Shown here: in pieces, positions 10,945 to 21,628 of the stretch
Numbering within the stretch: the first letter of the stretch is position 1
How the letters are laid out: each line of letters starts with the position of its first letter
Assembly: GCA_018398585.1 (NCBI GenBank)
Contig: JAGTTD010000016.1
Span: forward strand, 29,001,212-29,065,211
Origin: Simmondsia chinensis
Taxonomy: Eukaryota > Streptophyta > Magnoliopsida > Caryophyllales > Simmondsiaceae
Direction: 5' to 3'
Length of the DNA: 64,000 nucleotides
Translations under genes and position numbers: made by a program
Notes under the pieces: generated by a model
The model's database searches: none
What the model saw: the letters and a program-made list of their open reading frames with translations, nothing else
Told to the model about the DNA's origin: nothing

Positions 10945-13900
10945 ATGGCTTCTGCAAGAGTTGATGTTGAAAGATTTGATGGTAGACATAATTTTAATCT
11001 CTAGAAACTTAAAATGAAAGCCATCCTCATGGCTCAAGGTGCTGGAACTGCGCTTTTACCGCTAATGAACAACCTTGTTATCTAACTGAGAAAGAAAAAC
11101 TAGAGATTGAATATAAAGCCTACGCTTCTTTACTACTTAGTCTATATAATTTAGTTCTTAACCAGATCCGTTCTGAAAAGACTGTGGCTGACATTTGGGC
11201 TAAGTTAGAGGAGATTTATAAGTCTGAGTCTTTGTCTAACAGGATATTATGTATGGAAGCATTCTTCACTTTTAAAATGAGTGAGTCTAGACCCTTAGAA
11301 GATTCTATGGATGAATTTAACAAAATCTGTCAAGATTTGGATAATGTTAAGGTAATTGTTGCTGATGAACTTAAGGTTGTAGTAATGTTGTGTGCTTGAC
11401 CTAAATACCTTAGGGCTTTCAAAGACACACTAAGATATGGACGAGATAATATAGCACTTAAGAATGTTACCAAGGCCCTTGTGTTCAAGATCCTTACACT
11501 TAGGAAGGAAGGGAAGTATCCACCTAACAGTAACAGCGGGGAAGAGTTGTCTGTTAGGGGTAGGACAAAGACTCGAGACAACAACAATAACTATAATAAA
11601 GATAATAAAGAAAGAAAAAGAAGCAAGAGTAGGAGCAGATTCAACTCTAGATCAAGAAGGGGCTGCAGTAAAGTAAAGTGTTATGAATGTGGTAGGTTAG
11701 GACATATTAAGAGATATTGCCATGATTATCAAAAAAAATTCAATGGCACAGCAGATAACACTGAGTACACTGATAGTTATGATTCTGCTGAAGTCTTAGT
11801 GGCTTCTTCAGACCTAACTACACATGAGTGTGTACTTGACTCAGGTTGTAGTTTTCATATGACATCTGATATATCTTTCTTTACTGAGTACAAAACAGTG
11901 ACTGGGGGGAAGGTGTTACTGGGAAACAATTATGGGTGCAAGGTAGTTGGAATAAGGTCAGTTAGGGTTAGAGGGTCAAATAATATTGACTTCACCCTAG
12001 AAGGAGTTAGGCATGTTCCTGAACTTAGAAGGAACCTAATTTCTCTTGGACAGTTAGGCCTGCCTGGAATGACCTTAAAGGCTAAGCAAGGGTTAATGAA
12101 GGTCCTGAAGGGTTCCCTTGTAGTGCTTAGTGGGGAGGTCAAAAATGGTCTATATGTACTTAGAGGTGACATAGTTCCTACTGGATGCTTTGTTACAGAA
12201 AAAGCTGACCTAACTAACCTTTGGCACAAAAGATTAGGACATATATCTGAAAGATGACTGAATGAATTAACTAAGAAGGGACTGCTGGGGGGTGGTAATG
12301 TGTCTAAGCCTGATTTTTGTGTCATGCATCTTTGACAAACATCATAAACTATCATTTAAGTTTGGTGTCCATATAACTAAGTCACCTGTAGATTATATCC
12401 ACTTTAATTTGTGGGGGCCTGCTAAAGTACCAACTTTAGGTGGAGCTTATTATTTTCTATCCATGGTAGATGATTATTCTAGAAAGGTTTGGGTCTATTT
12501 ACTCAAAACAAAAGATGAATGTTTCAATGCTTTTGTTAGATGGAAGAACCTTATAGAAAATCAAACTGGTAGAAAGATTAAGGTGCTTAGGACTGATAAT
12601 GGACTTGAGTATATTAACTCAGAATTTGATAGTTTATGTCCACAAAATGGAATCAAAAGACACAATATCGCTAGAAAAACACTCCAACAAAATGGACTGG
12701 CTGAGAGAATGAACTGTACACTCTTAGATAGAGTTAGATGCATGCTATTTGCATTTGGACTGGGAAAGAACTTTTGGGGGGAGGATGTGGTTACTGCATG
12801 CTATTTGATAAATAGAACCCCCTCCCTTGCAATTGATTTTAAAACCCTTGAAGAAAAATAGACTGAAAAAACAAGTGACTATTCTGTTTTAAAATTTTTT
12901 GGATGTGCTGCATATGCACATCAATCAGAAGGAAAACTTGAACCTAGGGCTGTAAAAGGTGTTTTCCTAGGCTATTCTGATGGTGTAAAGGGTTATAGAG
13001 TGGGTGTAAGGGATGGTAATAGAACCAAAATAATAATTAGTAGGGATGTGACCTTTAATGAGGAAGAAATGCCATATTTGGAGAAACCAATAGCTACTGG
13101 AACTGCAATTACTTCTACCAACCCTAGGAAGTTTGACCCCAAACTCTATGAGTTCGAAATCAGCCCACCTGATCCTACATATCATGAAAACCAGACCTTA
13201 GATCCTGAAGAAAAGGTGACTGTCAGTGCAAAGAGGAGCCGTGAACCTCAAGAACCCATTGAACATATGGACCTATCTAACTACCAACTAGCTAGGGATA
13301 GGGAGAGGAGAGAAACTAGGGCACCTGTTAGGCTGGGCTATGCTGATTGCATAGCCTATGCCCTAAACACTGCCTTAGAATATGTTGAGTCTGAACCTCT
13401 CACTTATTCTCAAGCTATCAAGGGGGCAACCTCTGAACAGTGGCTTATGGCCATGACAGAGAAAACGGAAAGCCTCAAAGGGAACGAAACCTGGGTTTTA
13501 GTTAGTAAACCTAAGGGTAGGAAGTTGGTAGGTTCTATATAGATCTATAAGGTAAAGGAACCCAATACATCATCTGGACAGCCAAGGTTCAAGGCCAGAT
13601 TAGTTGCAAAAGGTTTTTCACAAAAAGAAGAGGTAGATTACAATGAGATATTCTCTCCTATTGTTAAACACATCACCATAAGAATCCTTATGGCACTGAT
13701 TGCTAAGTTCAACATGTTTTTAGAACAAATGGACGTTACTGCAGCTTTCCTTCATGGTGAGCTGGAAGAAGAGATTTTTATGACCCAACCTGAGGGTTTT
13801 ATTGAACCTGGTTACAAGGAACATGTGTGTCCGCTCAAAAGGGGTTTGTATGGCATGAAACAATCCCCTAGGCAGTGGTACAAACATTTTGACCAATTCA

Positions 13901-14967
13901 TGATGAGTAGGGGCTTTAGCAGATCAATTCAGGACACTTGTTTTTAATTCAAACATGCTGATACTGATAATGCACTGTATTTACTGATCTATGTTGATGA
14001 TATTCACTTGGCTAGTAGATCTATGAACTGTATTAATGATTTAAAGCTAATGCTTTCTGCTGAGTTTGATATGAAAGATCGAGGGAAGGCCAAGAAAATA
14101 CTTGGTATGGAAATTACCAGGGATCTTACTGCTGGAACAGTGCATCTGTCACAACAAGGGTACTTGGAGAAGGTATTAAATAGGTTTAGTATGTCTGATT
14201 GTAAACCTGTTGAGTTGCCCTTGGCCAGTCAGTACAATTTTTTAGTTGAACAGTGTCCTTCTAATAAAATGGATAAGAAACAGATGGGAAGGGTCCCTTA
14301 TGCCAATGTTATAGGTTCCCTAATGTATGCTATGACTTGTACATGACCAGACTTAGCTTTTTTCTTTAAGTGTTCTGTCTAGGTTTATGAGTAACCCAGG
14401 AAAAGAACATTGGGATGGGGTTAAGTGGTTATTAAGGTACATTAAGCAAACCTATAAGTTGGGACTTACCTTCGGTAGGACAAAAATAGACCTTAAGTTA
14501 ATAGGTTACACTGATTCTGATTTTGGGGGAGATTTAGATAAATAAGGTCAACTAGTGCTTACTTTTATACTCTAAATGGTGGAGCCATCTGTTGGAGATC
14601 AAAGCTACAGTTTATGATTGCTTTGTCAACAACAGAGGCTGAATTCCAAGCCCTAACTGAAGCTATAAAGGAAGCTATTTGGTTTAGGGGCCTGTTGTCT
14701 GAAATTGATATAGATTATGGGCCTCCTATACTATTTTCGGACAGTCAGTCAACCCTTGCTTTGTGTAAAAATCCTGTTTATCACCATAGGACTAAACACT
14801 TAGCTGTTAAGAAAAGTTTTGTGAATCATATGCTAGAAAAGAACAGCGTTGAACTGCGTAAAATCTGTACTGATGTAAATCCAGTGGATACGGGCACTAA
14901 AAATGTGACTTTGGACAAATTAATCAAGTGTATTAATTTGGTTCAAAGTGATTGGGATCATGGGTGA
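10945..14967 (+). pseudogene. Copia-1 gag-pol polyprotein (broken)
   Basis: The polyprotein would start at ATG 10945 and already has TAG as codon 20 (11002). Remnants follow in order: gag (11184-11399 and 11481 on); a CCHC zinc knuckle, CX2CX4HX4C, at about 11680-11722; a protease with LDSG near 11837; the GAG-pre-integrase motif LWHKRLGH near 12220; integrase 12292-12861, with the second Asp (RTDNG) and the Glu (GLAER) present but the first Asp replaced by Asn (FNLWG); reverse transcriptase from about 13400 with the AAFLHGELEE block and YVDD near 13990; and RNase H 14614-14967 with STTEAEF and FSDSQS motifs. Stops or frameshifts near 11400, 12257, 12861, 13542, 13947 and 14346 prevent a full protein. 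It would have encoded the element's own particle, integration and replication functions. Confidence 0.9.
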
Positions 14968-15042
14968 CCAATCATGTGAGTTTGCTCCTTATTACTAGGG
15001 AATGTTTAGTAGTTAGCTAATATAAGTACCAAGGTGGAGAAT

Positions 15043-16045
15043 TGTTATATTATTAGTCCCTATATGACATAACTATGACATTTATTAATTTAGTCAAGTA
15101 TTGTTCAAGTATTATAGATCAAGTAGACTCCGGAATTTATGTTGTATTTGGTATATTTAATATTGAGTGGCATATGTTGTAAATAAGTATATATACAAGG
15201 GTAGATTTATATTAGTTTAAATCTGGTCATTGAGGAGATTGACCATAATGCTCCTGCCCATATGCTATATTTACCTGCCCCTTGCCTGCCTATCATATTC
15301 CCGTTGCTGCCCGAAGCTTGCTCTGGAAGCTTCCTTATCTAGTTTAAATGACGGGGACACGCATCACCCATCTGATGCACCTTGTTGTGTTTCTTTTGGA
15401 ATGATCTCCACCGTTGATAGAAGCAAGATGAACGGCTGAGATTGGACCTGCAGCCTTGCCGTGAATTGATTACCCCATGTGTATATAAAGGACTCTTTTT
15501 TAGGGTTTCTTTACGGTGTGTAATTTTTTTCCCTGGGTTTTCTTCTCTCTTTTCAACAACGCTATCTCTCTCTACTTCCTGAGGCGATTTGGAGGCGATC
15601 TTGTAGATCCGTGGGAGTTAAGGCTTGATGTTCAGATCTTATCATCTTGGAGCTTTGAGAAGCCATTAATGGTTTCTTTGTGAGTATCTCTTCTCCTTTT
15701 TTGGTTTGTGTTTGTGCGGTAAAGGTTTCTAACTTAGAAACTTTGAGATTTGGTTGTACTTCGTTGTTGTCTTGGTAATTTGGTCTGTAATAACTTGAAA
15801 CTTGACTATAGTGGAGAGACTTCCTAGAAATAGGAAGCCATGGAATAGGTCCTTATTTAAAGGATGAACCACGTAAATCTTGGTGTTCTTTGTCGTGTGT
15901 GTGTTGATATTTCATTTGATACTTATTTTACTGCAGTTACAGGTTTAATCTTAGATCTGAAAGTCTATAATAATATGCACTAAAGTTTCTTTAAGATCTG
16001 AAGTTTTTGTTTAAGATCCGAAGTTTTTGCGACTAAAACTCAATA
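15043..16045 (+). repeat. Copia-1 3' LTR
   Basis: It starts TGTTATATTATTAG and ends CAATA. The TATA-like 'gtatataaaggac' is near 15480. It differs from the 5' LTR by many substitutions and by extra segments near 15400-15420 and 15940-16010, so the insertion is not recent. Confidence 0.88.
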
Positions 16046-16503
16046 ATATCTAAACGATTTTAAACAAGTTACGCTCAAGTTCCTTAAGAGCTTGAATGAA
16101 CTGAGCACAAATTTACTTAACTGAGTCTTAAACCCTAACAAATTTAGGCTCTATTGAGCTCCTTTATAACTTTAATTTGAAAATTTTATTTTACGTTAAA
16201 TATTTAATAGATTTGTTTTAAATATTAAACATATTTTCTTTAAATATTTACAAATTTTTCAGATATTTCTAAAATATTTATTTTAAATATTTAGAATTTT
16301 TAAAAATTTTAAAATTGTTTTAAATGAGAATACCCAATTTTTTAGATATCTTATTCTTTGTTTTTTCTAAGTATCATGTCAGCATAAATTAACAAAACTC
16401 AAACAGAGTTATGCAAACGGAGAAGAGAGAAAGGAGAATGGAGAACTTCCGATTCCTACTTATTGCATTTTGGGGTCCGCATGAAAAATCTTTGGTAATT
16501 ACA

Positions 16504-16843
16504 GGGAGGGGATCAGGTGCTGCGGCAAATGTGACAGGTGAGAGAGAGAGAGAGGTTGGTTTATTTTTTTAAATTTAAGTTATTTATATAAAATAATTTT
16601 AATTTTTTTGTTAAAAACATCAAATTACTACAAAAATTTAACAAATATCTAATTAATAAATAATTATAATATAAATTTATATATAAATAATTAAAATACA
16701 AATTTATATATAAAAACTTATATTTAAAATTATTTTATATAAATAATTTAAATTTAAAAAAATAAACCCCTCTCCACTCTCTCTCTCTCTCTCTCCCCTA
16801 TCGTAGCCATCCCCTCTTGGGACAGCACTTGATTCCCTCTTGG
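16504..16843. mobile_element. MITE in copy 2 upstream region
   Basis: The 340-bp element has inverted ends (left GGGAGGGGATCAGGTGCTG, right the complement of CCAAGAGGGAATCAAGTGCTG), then GA/CT runs and an AT-rich stem. It is flanked by AATTACA at 16497-16503 and 16844-16850. Copies 3 and the 25.6 kb unit have the uninterrupted 'taattacatcttttt' type sequence, the empty site. The superfamily is not assigned; the duplication is 7 or 8 bp. Confidence 0.75.
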
Positions 16844-17036
16844 AATTACACCCTTTTGCCCTTTTTTTTTTTTTTTTTTCCTCTAATCACAAATCATCTT
16901 CTTTATTCGAATAGATTAAAAAAAATTGTTTTGTACGTCTGTCATTTAGAGCGGTCCAATTTGATATAATAATTAGGCTGTCTATCTTCGAGAATTTGCA
17001 AATCGCTATAGAGATTTAGAAAAGAGTTACAATAAC

Positions 17037-17175
17037 AACAGTCCCAGTGTCACAAAGGGCTCTCACATACGTAGAGTCTGAGGATGGATATACGCAGCCT
17101 TCCCTCTTTAGGGTGCTACTCCCTAAAAGGAGGCTCTTTCCGAGGACCTCCAACTTGAGGAGCTTGTCATCATGG
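17037..17175 (-). mobile_element. SINE fragment without 5S head
   Basis: Tail and middle segments of the 5S-headed SINE on the - strand ('ggatatacgcagccttccc', 'agggtgctac', 'ccgaggacctccaacttgagg') stop before the 5S part. It lies about 300 bases before gene copy 2. Confidence 0.7.
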
Positions 17176-17409
17176 AAGAATAGAAGCAACATAGTATTAG
17201 AGCAGTATATAGTACAAGCCGAACACTACGAAGCAAATAACAATAAATATTAATTTAAATTACAATTCATATTTTAATAAATTTATGTAAAATTATTATA
17301 TTAAAAAAATTAATATTCAAACTAAACATATATAACAATTAGAAGTTACTTAATTCATCAGTCGTAACGTATGGTTGTCAATCGGAGAACTTTGCCATCA
17401 CGTAGCCCA

Positions 17410-17419
17410 CTATATATAC
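17410..17419 (+). promoter_or_regulatory. TATA box of gene copy 2
   Basis: CTATATATAC precedes 'tccacaagttcctccctcttcacat', a leader shared by all copies. Its spacing to the ATG (about 55 bases) fits a short 5' UTR. Confidence 0.5.
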
Positions 17420-17474
17420 TCCACAAGTTCCTCCCTCTTCACATACAATTTAGAGAGAGAGAGAGAGAGTGGTT

Positions 17475-18143
17475 ATGGCCGGCACGCTGACAAAGATAGC
17501 CATCGCTGCTGCTGGAGCAGCTTGGGGCTACTATAAGGTCAAGTCCTCCGGCGAAGACAATCGCAAACAGGAACCTAACAACCGCTCGGATCAATCCTAC
17601 GGTACCGCCAGAGCTCCGTCGCCGGTGAGACGCCGGCAGCCATACACCTACAAGCTGAATTTCGACGGGTCCGAGAGCAAGGAAAAGGACAAAGCTGGCG
17701 CCGGATTCATTATCAGAATCCAAAGCACCGGGGAGCCAGTAATTTCAGCGTATTACAAATTGAACCGTCTCTACTCGGATATGTGTGACATAGTTGTAGC
17801 AACTGCAATGGGTTTAAAGCTGGGGCTGGAAATGGCAAAGGAGATGCGAATAGAATTGAGCATCATACAAGGAAGCAGAAGTGATGTAATCAAATGGGTA
17901 AAGGGAGACAAACCGGAACCGAAATACGTGAAGATGGTCGATGAGATTAAACATCTGATGAAAGAGTGTGGGATTAATCCCAAACAGATTGAAGAAGTAG
18001 AGGGAGAGTCGGAAAACAAGGTCGCTAGGAAGCTCGCGGAGCTGGGACGCATCACCGGGAAGGCCGGTGGGACTTTTTGGGAAAGATTTGCACTTCCTGC
18101 AGAGGTGAACAAGCTTATTGATGAAGATATGAAGGCTAATTGA
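17475..18143 (+). CDS. RNase H-fold family protein, copy 2 (intact, 222 aa)
   Basis: This is one uninterrupted frame. I start it at ATG 17475, directly after the GA-rich leader; an upstream in-frame GTG at 17469 is not a plausible plant start. Residues 1-20 are hydrophobic (AGTLTKIAIAAAGAAWG) and could be a membrane anchor or organelle-targeting segment. Residues 21-58 are a basic, Ser/Pro-rich linker. Residues 59 to about 195 follow the RNase H (RVT_3-like) pattern: YKLNFDGS, AGAGFIIR, MGLKLGLEMA, a VIKWV helix and a KVARKLAELG helix. Of the four catalytic positions only Asp64 remains; the others read Thr110, Ser134 and Arg185, so nuclease activity is unlikely. The C-terminus ends LIDEDMKAN. 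The function is unknown; nucleic-acid binding without cleavage, or a structural role, is a guess. No intron is needed. Confidence 0.75.
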   Translation: MAGTLTKIAIAAAGAAWGYYKVKSSGEDNRKQEPNNRSDQSYGTARAPSPVRRRQPYTYKLNFDGSESKEKDKAGAGFIIRIQSTGEPVISAYYKLNRLYSDMCDIVVATAMGLKLGLEMAKEMRIELSIIQGSRSDVIKWVKGDKPEPKYVKMVDEIKHLMKECGINPKQIEEVEGESENKVARKLAELGRITGKAGGTFWERFALPAEVNKLIDEDMKAN

Positions 18144-18275
18144 ATGCATATACTATGGTATTATATGATGCATGCAAGTGATGTATTATTATTATTAGTA
18201 GTAGTAGTAGTTTGGATTATATATTGCTGTGTTATTATATGATATGTTATATATTGGATTTTGTATGTCAAAGGC

Positions 18276-18372
18276 ACTACAACAACAACAAAATAGATCC
18301 AGTGCCTTAAGGGTTTTGCATAAACGGGGTCTAGAAGAGGTGGATATACGCAGCCTTACTCCTTCATATTAT
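18276..18372 (-). mobile_element. SINE tail fragment
   Basis: 'gtggatatacgcagccttac' and the 'ccagtgccttaaggg' end identify the SINE tail on the - strand. The middle and 5S head are absent. A comparable fragment lies downstream of gene copy 5 (60155-60270), so this insertion probably predates that duplication. Confidence 0.65.
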
Positions 18373-18478
18373 GTCAGTTATAGTAATTATATAGCTCTTA
18401 AAAGCTATTATAGAATTTATCACCCAAATACACTAAATTAAAGCCTTTTATCATCTAGATACACTAATAATTTAAGGG

Positions 18479-18868
18479 TTATTTACAGGAAATGTCCCTA
18501 TTCTTTAGCCATTAATTATATTGATTTAGTATTTGCATTTTTAATTGTTTTAATTTAGCTCCTCTGCTAGTCATATTATTTCAATATGGTTCTTACAGTC
18601 AAATTTTTGTTAAATTTTCGATAAAATTTTTAATAGTTTGGCTATGTGTGGGGTTAAATTGAGTGAATGAGTGGATTTATAGTGAATTACTTGCATCTAG
18701 CACGATTATACCATTAAAATTATATCATTAAATTAACTTGAATTTGATCATTTGACTAAATTGACATAATGTAAATAGTACGTAGGTTAAATAGACATAA
18801 CTAAAAATATAAGGACTAAATTGACGCAATGAATAAGGTATAGGGACCTTTGGTGCAAATAACCCATA
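18479..18868. mobile_element. MITE with GGGTTATTT...AAATAACCC ends
   Basis: Inverted ends GGGTTATTTACA and TGCAAATAACCC, followed inward by 'tccctattctttag' and 'tatagggacctt', mark a common type of plant MITE. The paralogous site at about 476-481 lacks it. Relatives are at 61.95-62.33 kb and, as a right half, at 59.50-59.61 kb. No coding is present. Confidence 0.65.
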
Positions 18869-19250
18869 TTTTAATATAGAAGGGCTTAACTCGTTAAGTA
18901 TAGCTAGCTAGCTCATTCATGAAAGCAAGTTCAGTTGGAGATGCAGAAAAGACTAGGGCTAGATTTTGACGGCTATGATCCGCTTATGTTGAGTGCTTTG
19001 CTTCGATAGATTAGGGGCTCGACTATCCGATATTCTTGTTTTTTGTTTTGTCCTGTCCCCTGGTGGAGTTTGAGGTTCTTAGTATTTGCCCATTTTTGCT
19101 TGTATCCCTTTTAATCCCCTTCCTTATATGGATTGATTAAAGGTTCGTTTGTTCGCGTTGCCTATTATGCATCGCGGCTCTTAAAAAGATTTATTTGGTA
19201 TTACTGAAACGTTAAAATTTTACCAATAAACACCACCGAAACCCCTCCAC

Positions 19251-21298
19251 ATGGGATGCGAATCGCCAGCGCCCCCAGCCCGGCCACATGCACCCTCAGC
19301 ACAGGTGTTTCCATCACTACCCACGCCTGGCTATGGTCTCTCACCGCCTCCCCTAGTCGGAGACCCAGATACTGAGATTCCGTCAATCCAACCACCAGAG
19401 ACAGACGACGAAGAGATTAATAGAGCGGATCTCAATCCGAATGAAGATGGAACAACATGCGAAGTTAGGGAGGAACTGCATCCAGAGGATGGGCAAAGGG
19501 CTGAAAGTCAACCAGATGGGCACCAGCAACCGGAAGAAGAAGAAGTTAGTAGACATCTTGTGCGCACTGAAGCAACATGTGAGACAGATCTAGATGGCGT
19601 TGCGACTCTGTTCATTGATAATCTCCCCGGTTACTTCCAAACAGATCATCTCAAACACCTATTTCACAGATATGGACTAGTGGTGGATGCCTTTGTGTCA
19701 CGGAAAAAGAGAATGAATAAGCCATTACCATTCGGCTTTGTCAGGTTCAGCAACAGGATTCGAGTCTGCTTTACGAAATATGGAAGGAGCATTAACAGGT
19801 GTATACCGAGGAGGAGATATGCTCCGCAGCAGGCTATTTATCGAAACAGAGCGGGTCGAAATCTACCTGTTAGAGAAGGAACCAATGCAGAGCAGAACCA
19901 ACCACGTTGTACGGGCCAAACTAAGATCGTACAGGGGAGGATGGATGAAGTTAAATTGGAATTACTGAATAGAAGTATGGTCTGCCTCTCGTCAAAACCC
20001 ATATCCAGAGAATCCATCAAAGTTCAGTTGCTGGAAAGAGGTGAAAACAGTGTGGAGGTCAGAGATATGGGGAGGTATAAATTTATCCTAACCTGTCAGA
20101 GTGTAAGTGAGCGCGATCTCAAATTACGAGAGTGGGATGACTGGCTGAAGACCTGGTGTGGAGCTGTCGAACCGTGGTCTGAACTGGAAAAATGTGAAAC
20201 AAGAGGGACATGGTTGACCCTATATGGGCTACCGGCTCAAGGGTGGAGCAGGGAGAACATAACTGTCAAGGTTGGGGCACTGGAAAACAGCCTCTCTTCA
20301 GGTTAACACCCTGGAGGGGGAAGGCTGCGTACATCCGCCCCCCCCAGACCCTGTGTAGGGGGGAGCCCTTGAGGTACTAAGTATGTTCCTTTTCCTATGT
20401 GGTGTGCATAGAACAATTCCAGACAAGGCTGAATCGTTTGAATCTGTTAATGTACTTGTTGATACTACCCATCTAAGGACTATTGAAGAAGGAATTATGT
20501 TCCATATCGGTAGCTATGGGGTTGAAGTTCATGTATGTGACGGAAGATTTGTGGATGATAAAAGTGGGCAGGTGTGTTGTGAACAACATGTGGACCCTGA
20601 AGCATACCAAGAAACAGAGGAAGTCCCAAGATCTACCCATCTTCAACCCGATAATGAAGACAACAGAGAAGGGAATCTGATGAATGAGCAGGAGTCTCAT
20701 GAACCAGTACACCGATCTATGGGTCCTGACCTGAACCAGAGCACTGTTGTTATGGCAGTTGATATGCAGAACCAAATACAGGACAGTAATGAGATGCTCA
20801 GTGATGACCAGCAAACAATGGGGACGAATGAAACTAACCAAAATCTGCTACCAGTGGAGCACGAAATCAGCGCTGTTATGGTGAATGGTGAATGGTGAAG
20901 AACACGATAATGAGCAGGGAGAAGAAACAGAAGCCTCCTTGACCCAAAATGAAGCGTTTAACGAGGGTTCAAGCCAAAATGCAAAGCTGAATACTACTAA
21001 TAACCTCTCCGAAAACGCAGTGCAACATGACTCACTAGAATGGGGGAGCCTAAACGTTTCTGACAATCCACCTCTACCATGGGAGGTGCTAGGGGGCACC
21101 ATCATTCCCGAGACCCCTTGTGAAGAAAACACGCAGTTAAATGCTTTCCCTATAATTAATACATGTTCAGAAGAGGAAGGGACTGGAGACTTTAGCTCAT
21201 CAGAGGGGGGTGTTTGCATATCTATTGAAAATAGCCAAGGCACTAACGCAGACCTCTTAGCACTTGTTGAAGGACCTGGAAGTGAACTGCTTTGTTGA
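19251..21298 (+). pseudogene. LINE ORF1 (RRM protein), broken
   Basis: ATG 19251 opens an acidic, Pro-rich N-terminus. An RRM follows (RNP2-like TLFIDNLP near 19608, RNP1-like PFGFVRF near 19728). A frameshift lies just after the RRM near 19745, with a second shift back near 19945. A later segment (LWGL/LYGLP-type motif near 20220) matches the downstream domain common in plant LINE ORF1. A SINE insertion at about 20270-20393 then cuts the frame, and coding resumes to 20898 and, in another frame, to 21298 with an acidic, Asn/Gln/Ser-rich tail. ORF1 proteins bind element RNA. Confidence 0.75.
20268..20393 (+). mobile_element. SINE 3' part inside LINE ORF1
   Basis: Tail and middle of the 5S-headed SINE ('ggcactggaaaacagcctctcttcag', 'ggctgcgtacatccgcc', 'ggagcccttgaggta') lie in the LINE's first ORF. 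The 5S head is absent. Boundaries are approximate and no target duplication was found. Confidence 0.7.
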
Positions 21299-21628
21299 GT
21301 TACCTGTTCAAGGTGTGCATGCTGTTGACAGTTTTTATGTTACCTCAGCCGCACCCGCCAACCTATCCCCCGTGTCACCCTCACTTCTCCCGGCCTTAAA
21401 CACATTCCTGATAAGAACCCCTTAGCAATACAGTGCACAGAATCGGCCTGCTGATAAGCTCCATCGCGCTGCTAGTACCTGGGAGATTGGTAAAAGCCTT
21501 GGACTCGCATACCACGGACCGGAACAGGAAATATTACACGCTTTCTGCTGCATAGCGGATGGTACGGTGAATTCCTGCTTCAGAAGGAAGAGGAACTCTA
21601 GATTCCGTCGACAACATCCCTGAATACA

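Larger units (their letters stand above)
9980..16045 (+). mobile_element. Copia-1: complete but decayed LTR retrotransposon
   Basis: This is a Ty1/Copia element of about 6.07 kb with both LTRs, a primer site, gag, protease, integrase, reverse transcriptase and RNase H in Copia order, and a polypurine tract 'aaggtggagaat' just before the 3' LTR. The flanks ATATA (9975-9979) and ATATC (16046-16050) are a one-mismatch 5-bp target duplication. Paralogous flanks elsewhere ('gttgatatctaaacg' type) show the empty site. It sits in the upstream region of gene copy 2. Many stops and frameshifts plus visibly different LTRs make it an old, immobile copy. Confidence 0.9.
16046..17474 (+). promoter_or_regulatory. 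Upstream region of gene copy 2, with insertions
   Basis: The conserved upstream block of the family resumes directly after Copia-1 ('atctaaacgatttt') and continues through 'tttggggtccgcatga' to the gene. A MITE (16504-16843) and a SINE piece (about 17037-17175) interrupt it. The proximal part has a TATA box CTATATATAC at 17410-17419, about 55 bases before ATG 17475, and a GA microsatellite leader ending just before the start. Copia-1 therefore sits between this proximal promoter and the far-upstream part. Confidence 0.6.

Noticed and set aside
14614..14967. Source of the RNase H-like host genes in the Copia-1 RNase H
   Set aside because: The Copia RNase H motifs (STTEAEF, DSQST) do not match the host domain pattern, which is closer to the LINE/RVT_3 type; the nearby LINE shows no RNase H at all.
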